From NCBI RefSeq assembly GCF_030272615.1, contig NC_081412.1:690688083-690752082 (forward strand): DNA of 64,000 bases, read 5' to 3'. The stretch is from Cryptomeria japonica. Lineage: Eukaryota; Streptophyta; Pinopsida; Cupressales; Cupressaceae. How positions within the stretch are numbered: position 1 is the stretch's first letter; every line of letters begins with the position of its first letter. Below are positions 34,812-46,192 of this stretch, piece after piece. The notes under the pieces are model-generated. The model searched no databases, was not told the DNA's origin, and saw only the letters and a list, made by a program, of their open reading frames with translations. A program made the translations under genes and the position numbers.

Positions 34812-35911
34812 TGTTGGCAATATGGAGGAATTGATTATGTGTTGCATTGATGTTTTTCCATTAATGTCAATACTAGCTATTATGGTTGGTTATGGGCAGA
34901 CAAGTATTGGTTACCAGTAGAAGATCTTGTGTTACCGGTAAGGGTTTAAGGTTTAACCAATAGAGCTTTCACTGGTAATCTTTGACATAATGCATAAGTG
35001 GTGTTAGTGCGGCTTCTAGATGGAATTCAAGATGTAGAAGGTGATCCTTGATATTGCCTCAATTGATTAGAGACATTGCTTTGGCGTGGTAGACCTAGAT
35101 TAGGTCCAGTACCTATCTAGGTTATGGACCGGTATCATGTTAACATGTTCTGTACACGTTACCGAGATGTTTTATGGATTGGTTATTGTTTTTCTGGTCT
35201 AAATCCGACATGGCATATCATTGTAATATGGATATATGTAATTATCTTATTGTAATATCTTTTAGGTGGCCAACCTAATTGGTTTAGGCCTTAGGGCTTG
35301 TATAAATTGATGTAAGATTTCATTGTATATCATGATATGGAAAAAGAAATGTGTCATGGTCATGGAATGTAATATCATATGAGAAGGAGATTTGGTCGAT
35401 CATAGGTGATCAAATTGGGTTTAATTAAGAGGTCAAAGGCCTCCGGTATTGATCTTAACTGGGATTGTAATCAGGCATGGTAGATGCAATCTCTAGTAGT
35501 TCATTCTTCTCGATTGTTGTCCAATTATCTTGAGGTGATTATAACCTCTTTGTAGTCAGTGAGACTCCTTTGTAATGAGTAGTATGCTCTAGGCAGTGTG
35601 CCTTCCTACATATGCAGGCCCCTTATTGTATCACATACTTTCTATAGAATTATCATCTGACTGTGGGTAGGCTTCCCATCATGGTTTTTCCCTTTACTGG
35701 GTTTTCCACATACAAATCATGGTGTTATGTGGTATGGTTTCATTGTGTTAATTCTCTATTTCATTCTTAAGTTTTATTGCTTACCAATATCTATTTCTGC
35801 TATTCTGGTATTCAATGTTTATGTGCTCCGGTTAAAGGTTATAAAGTGGTTTGATTAATATAATCTGTTGACAACTAATTCACCCCCCCCCCCCCTCTCA
35901 GTTGTCCACCA
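34812..35911 (+). repeat. F2 3' LTR, end approximate
   Basis: It starts TGTTGGCAATATGG after a polypurine tract. Near its end, GACAACT (35870-35876) and AGTTGTC (35900-35906) flank a 13-base C tract, as in the A family LTR. The last bases are uncertain: CCACCA at 35911 is the best TG...CA closure, but ends at 35908 or about 35919 are possible. A TATAAATTG sequence near 35319 is a likely TATA box. Confidence 0.75.
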
Positions 35912-35919
35912 GTTATCCT

Positions 35920-36177
35920 AAAAAAGTTCACACACAAAAAGAAAAGTATTCTAGAGGACCAGTATGGAGATCAAATTATGCAGCTAAGCTCAAACAAGTT
36001 TCCCAAGGGATTGATCACCTTGGAAGGGATTTTCAACATCGATGATCAGATGAAACAGAGAGAAATGAACCTAGCCGCAAAGAAGGGATAATGCAAATCA
36101 ATCCCTATATCTGATGGGAGAGCTCTCAACTTGGGAAAGGTATGTTCCCAAAGTGATCAAAATATTTTTGTCAATCT
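35920..36177 (+). pseudogene. G2, first part: Ty3/gypsy segment upstream of reverse transcriptase
   Basis: The frame from about 35970 reads KFPKGLITLEGIFNIDDQMK, then after a stop GRALNLGKVCSQSDQNIFVNL. This is the type of linker seen between protease and reverse transcriptase in Tat/Athila-like gypsy elements. The same phase of text resumes after L2 at 39016 with LYQEYGDFFSF, so L2 split one element here. Confidence 0.6.
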
Positions 36178-36533
36178 TATAGGAGTTGAGAAAATACAAC
36201 ACCACAGGAGCCTAAAGATCTTCTGCGAGCCGAATAACCTGTTACAAGGAGAAGCAATGAAGCAAAATCTGAAGAATATACAAAACATAGAGAATATGCT
36301 AAAAAAGAGAGAGCTCAATATTCACAAAAATATGTAATGTGATTCTTACAATGAAAAAAAAGAACTCAACCTTTAATAGGTCAAAAAACCCTAAAAAGGG
36401 AAAACCTAGGTTTGCACATAATAATTAATTATATGCACCTAAAGTTAGCTTAAGTGTAAAAGAGATAAAGGGAACTTAAATAATTAAACAAAGAATGTTT
36501 AATTAATCAAGTAAATACTCGAATACTCTAACA
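36178..36533 (-). repeat. L2 3' LTR (356 bp)
   Basis: This is the copy of 38642-39010 lying next to the polypurine tract (36534-36545, CCCCCCCTTAAG on the plus strand). It lacks a 14-base ATTAATTAAAATA-type repeat present in the other copy near 38890, which accounts for most of the length difference. Confidence 0.88.
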
Positions 36534-38629
36534 CCCCCCCTTAAGCTAGACTTAGGGAGAAGCTAAAACCTAGAATAGCTACTAAAAGCAATAAAGATGG
36601 GTCCCCACAACAAGGCCTGATCAGGTATCCAAATACAATGAAATCTCTATGAACTGGAGAAATAGAGAAAACCACATGGGAACAAAACTCTACTCCAAAA
36701 AGAGATGGAAAAGATTATCACTGAAGCATGAAGACCCTGCAAACTCTGTCGAAGATTAACTGCTGATCTGAAGAACATCCACTGAACTAGAACATGACCA
36801 GGTAGAGAAGACTGTAATCTGCATGAGTGCCCTCAAATGACACTACTCAAATCAGGAGGCAAACAAGGCAAAACAACTAAAATTGAAGATACAAATGGCA
36901 TGAGAAACCAAAGCTTGAAGAGCTGATCAATCGAACCACGGAAGCATTAGAACCAACAGGATAAACCTCCCCATAATGCGGAAGTGGGAGAGAGATAGGA
37001 ACACTGAAAAGGACAGCCAAAAACAACTACATGACGAAGAACCAAGAACATCAAAATTGCTAAGACACATCATCATGAGGTGAATGTCATGGAAGGAACA
37101 CTCACTTGACAAAGGAAGATGGCAAACAAAGGCAAACATCAACCCCCTCATGGCACTTGATCAACAGTGCATGTACAAGACACAAGATATGCAAGATTCC
37201 AAGTAAACAATGCATGATGGCACTTTATCTCAGTGTGTTTGCATAATTACAAGCTACAATGAAAAGAAGACTAGAAATAGAAATGAGAAGCAAAACAGAG
37301 ACACCCTACTCAGAAAAGAGATCCCGGGACCTGAAACATCCACGATATCCACCAGAGTGCTGAAAAGAAAAAAAACTGAATAAAATATGCATGGAGTAGA
37401 ATCTAGAAAAAAACTTATTTTTCTTGGAAAGTACACAGCACAAGCTTTCCAAAAATATAAAGTTTTTGAAAAATGAAGTTCAGATGCTCATTCTATGTCT
37501 CCTGGAGTGCAAAAAAGAGACCTCACTTTGACTGTAAAAACAACATAGTCAAACAGCAAAATTGGAAAAAATTACTAACACCATGAGGTCGGCCTCAGAA
37601 CCAGCTATCCGACGCCTATTCATTTTCAAAAAAATGACTCCGTATGCCCAAGATAGGGCCAAAAAACCAAACCCCCCCTGAAAAAGCCAAAAAAGGGGAT
37701 CGGTCGCCTGTGGGTGGTCCGGTGGCCAGGGAGCGGAGATTCGGTGGCGCACCAGTGGTAGATGGGTGGTAGGGTGGCAGCCCGGTGGTGGAGTGATGGA
37801 CAACTAGGAAAAAAGGGTCGGGCTGCCGGTGGCCGGGGTTGAGCACGGAGAGCTGAGCGGGGAGCTGGCGAAGGGTCGCAGGCTGAGTGGTGGGGGCCAG
37901 GGCGGAGGCTGCATGGCCGGCGGTGGACTGGGCAGTGGGGGTTGCAAGGAGCTAGAGGTGCGGGGATAGGCAGTGGGCCATAGGTGGTGGGCTAGGCGGC
38001 GGTAGCGGAGCCAGGTGGAGCGGCAGAGCCAAGCTGGGCGGCGCGCGGGGACCTGGATTTGTAAGGCCGGCGGGGGCCGGAATCTGCATGGCCGGTGGGG
38101 GCCAGAGAAACAGCGGCAAGGACCAGAAAAAGATAGAGGGACCGCCGACGGGGGTTGCAGGGGCCAGACTGATAGGTCTGACAGGCTTGTCAGTCTGATA
38201 CCCTATGGTACCCACAAAAAATGTGCCCAAAAATATTTTTTTTTCTTAAAAAGAAACAAACCCCCCCTTTTTTTTTTCACTTTATTTGAAAGATTTTTTT
38301 TTTTTAAAACAAATTTCGGCCTGCATGCCATAAAAAGGCAAACAATAATTTATTTTTTTCCAAATTTTTTTTCTCGATCTGTGTGCCAGGGTCGTACGGC
38401 CTGGATCTGAGAAAAAAACTGCTCCCAGAGGCTCGGGAACCAAAATAGGTCAAATTTTATATGACCATAGGGGTTTTTGGGCCTTCTGAGCATGATGGTG
38501 AGGTTTGTTTAGGCCCAAAGTGCTCAGAAAAAAATTTAAAACCCTAGGTACATAAAAAATTCCTGAAACCCCAGATCTGCTTCCAAAGCCAAAAATCACA
38601 AAACAAGAACAGGTAGCTCCAGATCTGAA
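36534..38629 (-). other. L2 internal domain without recognisable genes
   Basis: Most of it is ordinary AT-rich sequence, but 37660-38180 is strikingly GC-rich, with GGTGG, GGGG and GCCGG runs on the plus strand and C-rich sequence in the element's RNA sense. Small overlapping Pro-rich frames on the minus strand (37549-37846 and 37952-38230) have no recognisable domain and probably follow from composition. CTGACA/TGTCAG arms at about 38177-38192 form a small hairpin. The GC-rich block may be captured host sequence. Confidence 0.5.
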
Positions 38630-38641
38630 GCTCTGATACCA
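38630..38641 (-). other. L2 primer binding site (initiator tRNA-Met)
   Basis: The minus strand reads TGGTATCAGAGC directly after the LTR end, with no spacer. This sets the orientation of the element. Confidence 0.88.
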
Positions 38642-39010
38642 TATAGGAGTTGAGAAAATACAACACCACAGGAGCCTGAAGATCTTCTACAAGCCGACTA
38701 ACTTGTTACAAGGAGAAGCAATGAAGCAAAATCTGAAGAACATACAAAACACAGAGAATATGCTCAAAAAGAGAGAGCTCAATATTCACAAAAATATGTA
38801 ATGTGATTCTTACAATGAAAAAACAGAACTCAACCTTTAATAGGTCAAAAAACCCTAAAAAGGGAAAACCTAGGTTTACACATAATAATTAATTAAAATA
38901 ATTAATTATATGCACCTAAAGTTAGCTTAAGTGTAAAAGAGATAAAGGGAACTTAAATAATTAAACAAAGAATGTTTAATTAATCAAGTAAATACCCGAA
39001 TACTCTAACA
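38642..39010 (-). repeat. L2 5' LTR (369 bp)
   Basis: This is the direct repeat partner of 36178-36533, beginning TGTTAGAGTATT at 39010 on the minus strand. It has only scattered differences from the 3' LTR besides the 14-base indel. Confidence 0.88.
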
Positions 39011-39015
39011 AATCT

Positions 39016-41645
39016 TTATCAAGAATATGGTGATTTTTTTTCTTTTACATATGAGGATCTAAAAGGGTTTGATACTAGCCTAGCTCAACATACCATAGAG
39101 CCTGATCCTAATGCTAAGATATCTGGACAAAAGCAAAGACCTATAAACTCCAAAATTGAGCCTTTGATGAGAAAGGAGCTATCTAAGCTTATCGAACCTA
39201 GTATTATTTTTCCAATCAAGCATTCTTCTTGGGTAGCTAATCTTGTTCCAGTTAGGAAGAAGAATGGGAAAATGAGATTGTGTGTAGACTTTGGGGACCT
39301 CAATAGAGCCTCCCTCAAGGACCATTATCCCTTTCCTTCCATGGAACAAATTTTAGTCAAAGTTAGTGGCTCAAAAATATTTTCATTCTTGGATGGATAC
39401 TCAAGGTATAATCAAATCCTAGTCTAAGAATAAAACCAATTTAAGATTGCATTTACTACTAAGTGGGACACTTGTGCCTATTGCAAAATGCCATTTGGAC
39501 TAACAAATGTAGGTGCAACTTTTCAAAGAGCCATGGATATGGACTTTAAAAGAGTATTACCAAAAATTGTACTAGATTATCTTGATAATATCACTATATA
39601 CTCCAAACATGCAGCAAACCACTTTGCTCACCTTGAGCAAGTTTTCAAAAGTGTAGAGAGTATGGTGTATCTTTGAACCCTAACAAGTATATATTTGCCA
39701 CTAATTAGGGAAAACTACTAGGACACATTGCATCCAAAGACAACTTGGCCATAGATTCAGAAAGAGTGGAAGCGATTGTGTTTCTTCCACTTCCACATCA
39801 CAAGAGAGGATTTAAAGCTTCCTGGGAAGAATCAAATTTGTTAGAATATTTATCCCAAACCTTGCAGCCTTGGTTAAGCCTCTCACAACCATGCTAAAGA
39901 AAGATTTTCCCTTCAAATGGACCAAGTAAGGGAAGGAGGGAATTCATCAGATAAAATAGGCCATTTCTCGAGTTTCTACCCTATTAAATCCAAACTATGA
40001 GAAAGATTTCATCCTTTATACATTGGGTGGATATGCAAGTATATCTATTGTCCTAACATAGTTAAATTAGGAGGGGTTAGAGAAGCCCATATTTTTTTTC
40101 AGTGAAGGCCTAAAAGATTATGAAACCAAGTACAACTATGTGGAAAAGCAAGTCATCACAATGATAGGAGCATTGAAAAAGTTTAGGCACATGCTCTCAA
40201 ACAATAGGATTGAACTCTTAGTCCCACATGCCAGTGTTAAAGATTTCCTTCTAAACAAGGACATAGGTGAGAAGAGAGCTAGATGGATCACAAAGGTCAT
40301 GGAGTATGACCTTGACATTAAGATTACAAGGTTAGTAAGGGGAAGAGGATTTTGTGAGTAGTTCAATTTATCTTTTGGAAAAGATTTAGAGGTCTCCCTC
40401 TTGCTATAGGAAGAAGAACAAATTGAAAACCAAGAAAATGTACAAACTAATTAGTTTGAGAACATGATTGCCTTCGTAGGGGATGGCAACTATCCTCCCC
40501 ACTTTGATAGAATTAAGAGGAGACATCTCAAGTTGCAGTCCATCCTCTATGCTTTGGTGGATGGGATTTTATTCAAAAATATCTAAATGGCATCCTGCTA
40601 AGGTGCATTTAGGGTGATTAGACCAATAGGCTGCTAGAGGAATTTCATAATGGACCCTCAGGTGGTTTCTTATCAGCAAGGACCACATCCATGAAAATTA
40701 TAAGAGCGGGCTATTATTGGCCTTTCCTTTTGGTGATGCTCATAGATGGGTCAGACAGTGCAAGGAGTGTGCACTTTTTATAGGCAAACAAAAATTAGCA
40801 GCTCTGCCCCTTCATCCTATCAATCTAGTGTCAAGTGCAGGCCACAAGTGGATTTTGGCTGCCATAGACTATTTCACAAGGTGGACAAAGGTAGTTGCTT
40901 TAAAGGATGCAAATGAAAATTTAGTGGTTCAATTCCTTGAGGGGATTGCAACCATATTTGGGGCCCCATCCACAATTATATTAGAAAATTCTAAGGCCTT
41001 TGTGGGATTTGAGATCAATCTATGGGTAGTCCAACATGATGTCTTCTTGAAAATATCATAAAATTACTATCTTCAAGGTAATGGCCTAACTGAGTTCTCT
41101 ATAAAAAATCGTATTAGAATCATCAAGAGGAGTCTTGAAGACAATCAAAGGTCATGGAATGTCATGTTGGGAACAACCCTATGGGCTGATAGAATCACTC
41201 CCAAAAGAGCTTTAGGAAACTCACCTTTCATGCTAGTATATGGAAGGGAAGAAAAGATCCCCTTATCCCTTGAGTTGCATCTCTAGACATAGAACATTAG
41301 TTGGAGCTCTTGGAAAACTATGCAATGTTAGTTTGATATTAAAAGCTTATAGAGCTTGAGGAGGTTAGTGAAAAGGCCAAGAAGACCTTAAATTACCATC
41401 AAGGACAAGTATAGAGATACTTTGACTAGAAATCCATTTTGAGGACCTTCCAAGTTGGAGATTTTGTCCTAAAATGGGATGCTAACAGAGAAAAATTAGC
41501 TAGGAACTCAAAATTTGACACCATATGGAGTGTCCCCTATGTGATTGCAGGCTACAAGGAGGCTAATTCTTTCAATATATCCAAGCTAAATTGTGAAGTC
41601 CTTCCTATTACAGTCAATGGTATACACCTCAAAGCATGTGCTTAG
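39016..41645 (+). pseudogene. G2, second part: Ty3/gypsy reverse transcriptase, RNase H and integrase relic
   Basis: The pre-RT segment YEDLKGFDTSLAQHTIEP is followed by reverse transcriptase from about 39110 to 39680 (KKNGKMRLCVDFGDLN, CKMPFGLTNVGATFQRAMD). The catalytic box reads YLDN rather than YLDD (about 39580). RNase H follows (about 39960-40370), then integrase (about 40600-41300: QCKECALF, AIDYFTRW, AFPFG-like start). ILENSKAF stands where SDN is usual, so an integrase Asp is replaced by Glu. The tail (GDFVLKWDANREK, LPITVNGIHLK) lacks a chromodomain and fits Tat/Athila-type elements. Many stops and shifts are present. Confidence 0.75.
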
Positions 41646-41708
41646 GGTGACTTTCAACCATTGTAAATATTGTAAATGGCTGTAGTTAGTTTTCTAGATT
41701 TCCATGAA

Positions 41709-41721
41709 GTGTGTGTGTGTG
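41709..41721 (+). repeat. TG microsatellite at the left border of copia C
   Basis: A run of six to seven GT units abuts the TGTTAGG terminus of copia C. It hides the exact junction by up to two bases and could be an insertion or recombination scar. Confidence 0.7.
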
Positions 41722-42777
41722 TTAGGTCCCGGAGACAACTGAGAGGGGGGGGGGGGGGTGAATCAGTTGTCAAATAAATTTAAACCAAAAACAATTTAAC
41801 CAAATTAATGCTTAATATCGGTAAACCAGTTAAGTATGCCGGTAGACAGTCATAATAGTTAATTGCTATACTGGTAAGGATTAGTGTATGAAACATAAAA
41901 ACAAAGTCATCCACAACACATAACACCAATATTTGTATGTGGAAACCCTGTAAGGGGAGAATCCATGATGGGAAACGTTACCCACAATCAGATGATACTA
42001 CTGCAGATAGTAAGTGTACATAAATGGGGTCTACACATGCAGAAAGGCCAAGAGCCTAGAGCTCACTGCTCAATCACAAAATGGGAGTCACATTGACTAC
42101 AGTTGGATGGTTAAATCCAATAAGAATGTACTGCACAAAATAGCATCTTCATATGCTACCTTCAGTACCAGTGTAATGCTGATATGCTTCCACAAAAACT
42201 CTCCTTCAATCTTCAGATGATATCTACGTGTATAGCTTTTCTTAATCTCGCATATACCTTCACACAATCCTTTTTCGCATTCCAAATTTGATCTTACAAA
42301 TAAGATCTTACATTTATACCATAACCTACGACCAATTTTAGTAGGTCGGCTCTACAAGATATTACAATAAAAATATTTTACAAACAATATAATATCTGAT
42401 GCAATAACCGATTGAACAGATCGGCTTAATACATTTACAACAATAATTAATCATCTCCATAGTGTGCCATATTGATCTGGAAAAGATAAACCTATCGATG
42501 TAACCCTAGATTTATTTGCCGATAATAGCAAATATGCAACTATGAATATACCAATGAACAAAACTCCAGGACAAGATGTCCAAATGATGTCTTTGACATA
42601 ACCATGTGTCTTCCATGCCACTCCAAGTGTTGGTGGTCATTATATCTTGCCAGTGTACCATATACTAGTAACTGTGCAATAGTTACTTGCTTGCCGGTGA
42701 ATGTTGCTGGATCTCCAAAGTGCTAGTGTTTTAGTAGGTGTTGACATGAATGACAAAACCATACCAAAATACCAACA
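41720..42777 (-). repeat. Copia C 3' LTR
   Basis: It is the reverse complement of the A-family LTR, from GGACCTAACA at 41720 to TGTTGGTATTTTGG at 42777. The terminal hairpin arms lie at 41734-41742 and 41763-41771 around a 13-base G tract on the plus strand. Confidence 0.92.
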
Positions 42778-43165
42778 ATCTCCCCCTTTGGCATTGATGG
42801 CAACACAAGATGGAAAAACCATCAAAGTGCCAAAACAAAAATGTCAAGTATCAAAAACCAACAATCTCCAAAAAGATTATAACCAGAAAATAATCTCTCC
42901 TAAACAATAGTCTCTCCCCCTGGGAGCAACATGTGTTTTCCAAAGTTTTTCAATACCAATCTCTCTAAAAGATAATGTGTTTTTCCATAGATATCTCTCC
43001 CCCTTTGACATCAAATTCCAAAGTTACAATAAAACCAAGTTCATATACAAAATACCAATCAATTCAATATACCAACTACTCCCCCTGAGAAGTAGCTTCC
43101 TCATCAAAGACCGGAATAAAATATTTCTTTGTTAATTCTACCAGTTGATGACAATCATCAACTGT
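42778..43165 (-). other. Copia C 3' untranslated region with polypurine tracts
   Basis: Plus-strand CCCCC-type tracts at about 42782, 42916, 43008 and 43082 are the repeated polypurine tracts of this family. The one adjoining the LTR (42778-42790) is the functional primer by position. Confidence 0.75.
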
Positions 43166-46100
43166 CTAAGTCTCTACTAGTGGTGGTATGAATCCAAGAT
43201 GATCTCTGAGATATTCAAAAGTATCCTTAGGAAAAGGTTTAGTGAAAATATTTGCAATCTGTTCTTTAGTACTCACATGAACCAGTTTTATCTCCTTAGC
43301 TTCAACTTTTTCCCTTAGAAAATTCAGTTTGATAGAAACATGTTTGGTTTTAGAATGTAATAATAGATTCTTAGATATATCAATTTTTATAGTGTTATCA
43401 CAATAGATAGTAATAGGTTCCTTGCATTTTACCTTTATGTTTTTCAACATTTGCTTAAGCCATAGTACCTATGTACAGTTAGTTGCTGTTGCAACATATT
43501 CTGATTCTGCTATTGATAAAGATGTACAACTCTGTTTCTTACTCAACCAAGAAACTAATCTATTTCCAAGAAAGAATGCTCCATCGGTGGTGCTTTTTCT
43601 ATCATCAACATCTCCTGCCCAATTTGCATCTGTGTATGCACATAATTCAAAGTTTTCATCTCTAGGATACCATAATCCAAGATTTATAGTGCCTTGTAAG
43701 TACCGGAAAATCCTTTTTACTACCGATTCATGATTTTCTCTAGGATTAGTTTGAAATCTACAAACAATACATATTGCATTCATAATATCAAGTCTGGTTT
43801 GTGTCAAATACAGTAAACCTCCTATCATATATTTGTATCTAGTTGGATTAACAGGTGTAGATTCATCCCTTTGAGATAATTTTTCATTTGTTGTCATAAG
43901 TGTGCTTACTGGTTTAGAGTTCTCCATCCCAAATTTCTTTAGTAACTCTTTTAAGTACTTGGATTGACTCAAAAATATACCTATGTCAGTCTGTGAAATC
44001 TGCAATCCTAAAAAGAATTTTATTTCTCCAATCATAGAAATTTAAAATTCTTGCTGCATTTTAATAGAGCATTCCTTACATAATCCATCTTTTCCTCCAA
44101 ATATTATATCATCAACGAATACTTCTATAATCAAGATATCATCATTAGTTATTTTGTAATATAAATTGTTGTCTGCATTTCCTTTAGAAAAACCAATCTT
44201 TAAAAGATACTTATCCAACCTTGCATACCAAGCTCTTTGGGCTTGTTTCAATCCATACAGAGCTTTTCTTAACCTGCAAACCATATCATTGTCATTTATC
44301 AAAGAAAATCCATCAAGTTGTTCAATATAGACTTCCTCTTCAAGATCTCCATTCAAAAATACACATTTAATATCCATTTGATAAACTTTGTAGTTCTTGT
44401 GAGCTACAAAACCCAAGAATAATCTGACTGCCTCAATTCTAGCTACTAGTGCAAAGGTTTCATTGTAATCAACTCCTTCTTTCTAAAAATATCCCTTACA
44501 CACTAGTCTTGCTTTATTTCTGACAACCTTACCATCTTCATTAAGTTTGTTTCTAAATACCCATTTTGTTCCAATTACATTTTTACCTCTAGATCAGGGA
44601 ACTAATGTCCAAGTATTATTTTTCTCAATTTGTTCTAAGTCTTCTTCCATAGCTTTAATCCAAAATTTATCTTCACATGCCTCATTAACAGATGATGGTT
44701 CAATTTCAGAAATAAGACATACCTCTTTATTTGCCAATCTTCCTCTTGTCATAACTCCTTTAAATTTGTTTCCAATTATTTGATCTTCAGAATGATTCAA
44801 TCTTACATACTGGGGTGTCTTAGTTTGTTGTTGTTCTTCAATTTTTGTGGAATCCTCAGATGGTACTGGGGTAACTAGATCTTCATTCTGTACCGATGGA
44901 TTTAGTGTAGGTTCATTTGTAACAATTTCTGTTGCCGGTTCAGAGTCTATATACCTTGAAGTTCCTCTGAATTGTTCATCAATTTTTACATTTGTACTCT
45001 CAACAATTTTCTGCAATCTCTTGTTAAAACATCTATATGCCTTGCTCTTAGATGAATAACCAAGAAATATTCCTTCATCACTTCTAGGATCAAATTTGCC
45101 AATATACTCATCTCTCCTAATATAACATTTACTTCCAAAAATTTTGAAATACTTTAGAGTAGGAGTATTACCAAACCATAGTTCATGAGGGGTCTTACCG
45201 GTTTCACCTTTGGTATGAACTTTGTTGATTGTATAGACTGTTGAGCTGACTGCTTCTCTCCAATATACATGTGGTAAATTTGCTTTAGATAACATGCTTC
45301 TTGCTGCATCCAAGATAGTTCTATTTTTCCTTTCAACAACTCCATTCTGCTCTGGTGTCCGAGGTGTTGATAGTTGTCTTCTAATTCCATTTACTTCATA
45401 AAATGTATTAAAGTCCTTAGATGTGAATTCACCTCCTTGATTTGATCTTAAACATTTGATTTTCTTACTGGTTTCATTTTCAACCATTGCTTTTAACAGT
45501 TTGAACTTTCCAAGTGCTTCTAATTTTTCTCTGAGAAAAGTAACCCAACACATTCTAGAATAATCATCAATAATTAGCATGAAATATCTATCACCTTGTA
45601 AGCTTTTAGTTCTAGTTGGACCACATAAATTAGTGTGAATCAAGTCAAGGGCATTATTGGATTTTTCTGGAATACTTTTGAAACTATCTCTAACTTGTTT
45701 TCCAAATTGACATTCCTTACACATTGTATTTTGAGGTTTCACAATTCTAGGTAGATCTCTAACTACCTTAGAAGTACTAATCTTTACCATGCAATCAAAG
45801 TTTACATGACACAGTCTCTTATGCCATAACCAACTTTCATCTATATGTGCAATCAAGCATGCCTTTTCACTATTTTTCAAATGAAAGATATTACCTCTAG
45901 TCTAATTATCGGTTGTAATTTCTAAACCTCCATTCTTTGCTTGAAATTTCAAGAATTTACCTTTGTCTCCTGTCATATGATGTGAGCATCCTGAGTCAAT
46001 GATCCATTCATCCTTTACTTCAACTTTAGCTGCTAGGGCTTGTTCTACTAGTTGAGCAGTAGGTGTCGGTTGATCTTCTATTATAGCAACAATAACCCAT

Positions 46101-46192
46101 CCATTATCTATTGGATCCTCATCAGAATCATCAGTCACACCTTCATCGGCAATGTAACAAGATCTGTCTTTGTTCTTCTTAAATCTGTATCT
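43166..46192 (-). pseudogene. pol: Copia C pol
   Basis: Domains run from right to left. Protease DSG is kept (about 45995), but about 65 codons between NGGL and EITT are deleted near 45925. Integrase is open over 45880-44594 but two catalytic acids are changed: HTNLCGP (Asn codon 45629-45631) and RSNQGGEF (45440-45442) have Asn where copies A, B and D have Asp. The Glu in NGVVERKN is intact. Reverse transcriptase has the FVDD box (about 44117) and is interrupted near 44583, 44480 and 44040. RNase H ends at IANIFTKPFP, with a stop near 43467. The integrase changes would be inactivating even without the breaks. Confidence 0.92.

Larger units (their letters stand above)
36178..39010 (-). mobile_element. 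L2: compact non-autonomous LTR element with GC-rich core
   Basis: Direct repeats 36178-36533 and 38642-39010 enclose 2.1 kb. On the minus strand the LTR begins TGTTAGAGTATT and ends CTCCTATA, the primer site TGGTATCAGAGC follows directly (38641-38630), and a TTAAGGGGGGG purine tract precedes the other LTR. AATCT flanks both ends (36173-36177 and 39011-39015). No gag or pol is present. The LTR ends in TA rather than CA if the 5-bp duplication is taken literally. The primer type suggests mobilisation by a copia element. Confidence 0.88.

Noticed and set aside
37549-38230. Pro-rich minus-strand frames in the L2 GC-rich block
   Set aside because: They overlap in different phases and reflect CCACC/GGTGG composition; no domain or conserved partner is seen.
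42014-42220. Frames of 60-100 codons inside A-family LTRs (also near 25436, 30443, 47363, 59498)
   Set aside because: The same LTR text gives similar frames in all copies, with differing ends; they are LTR sequence, not genes.
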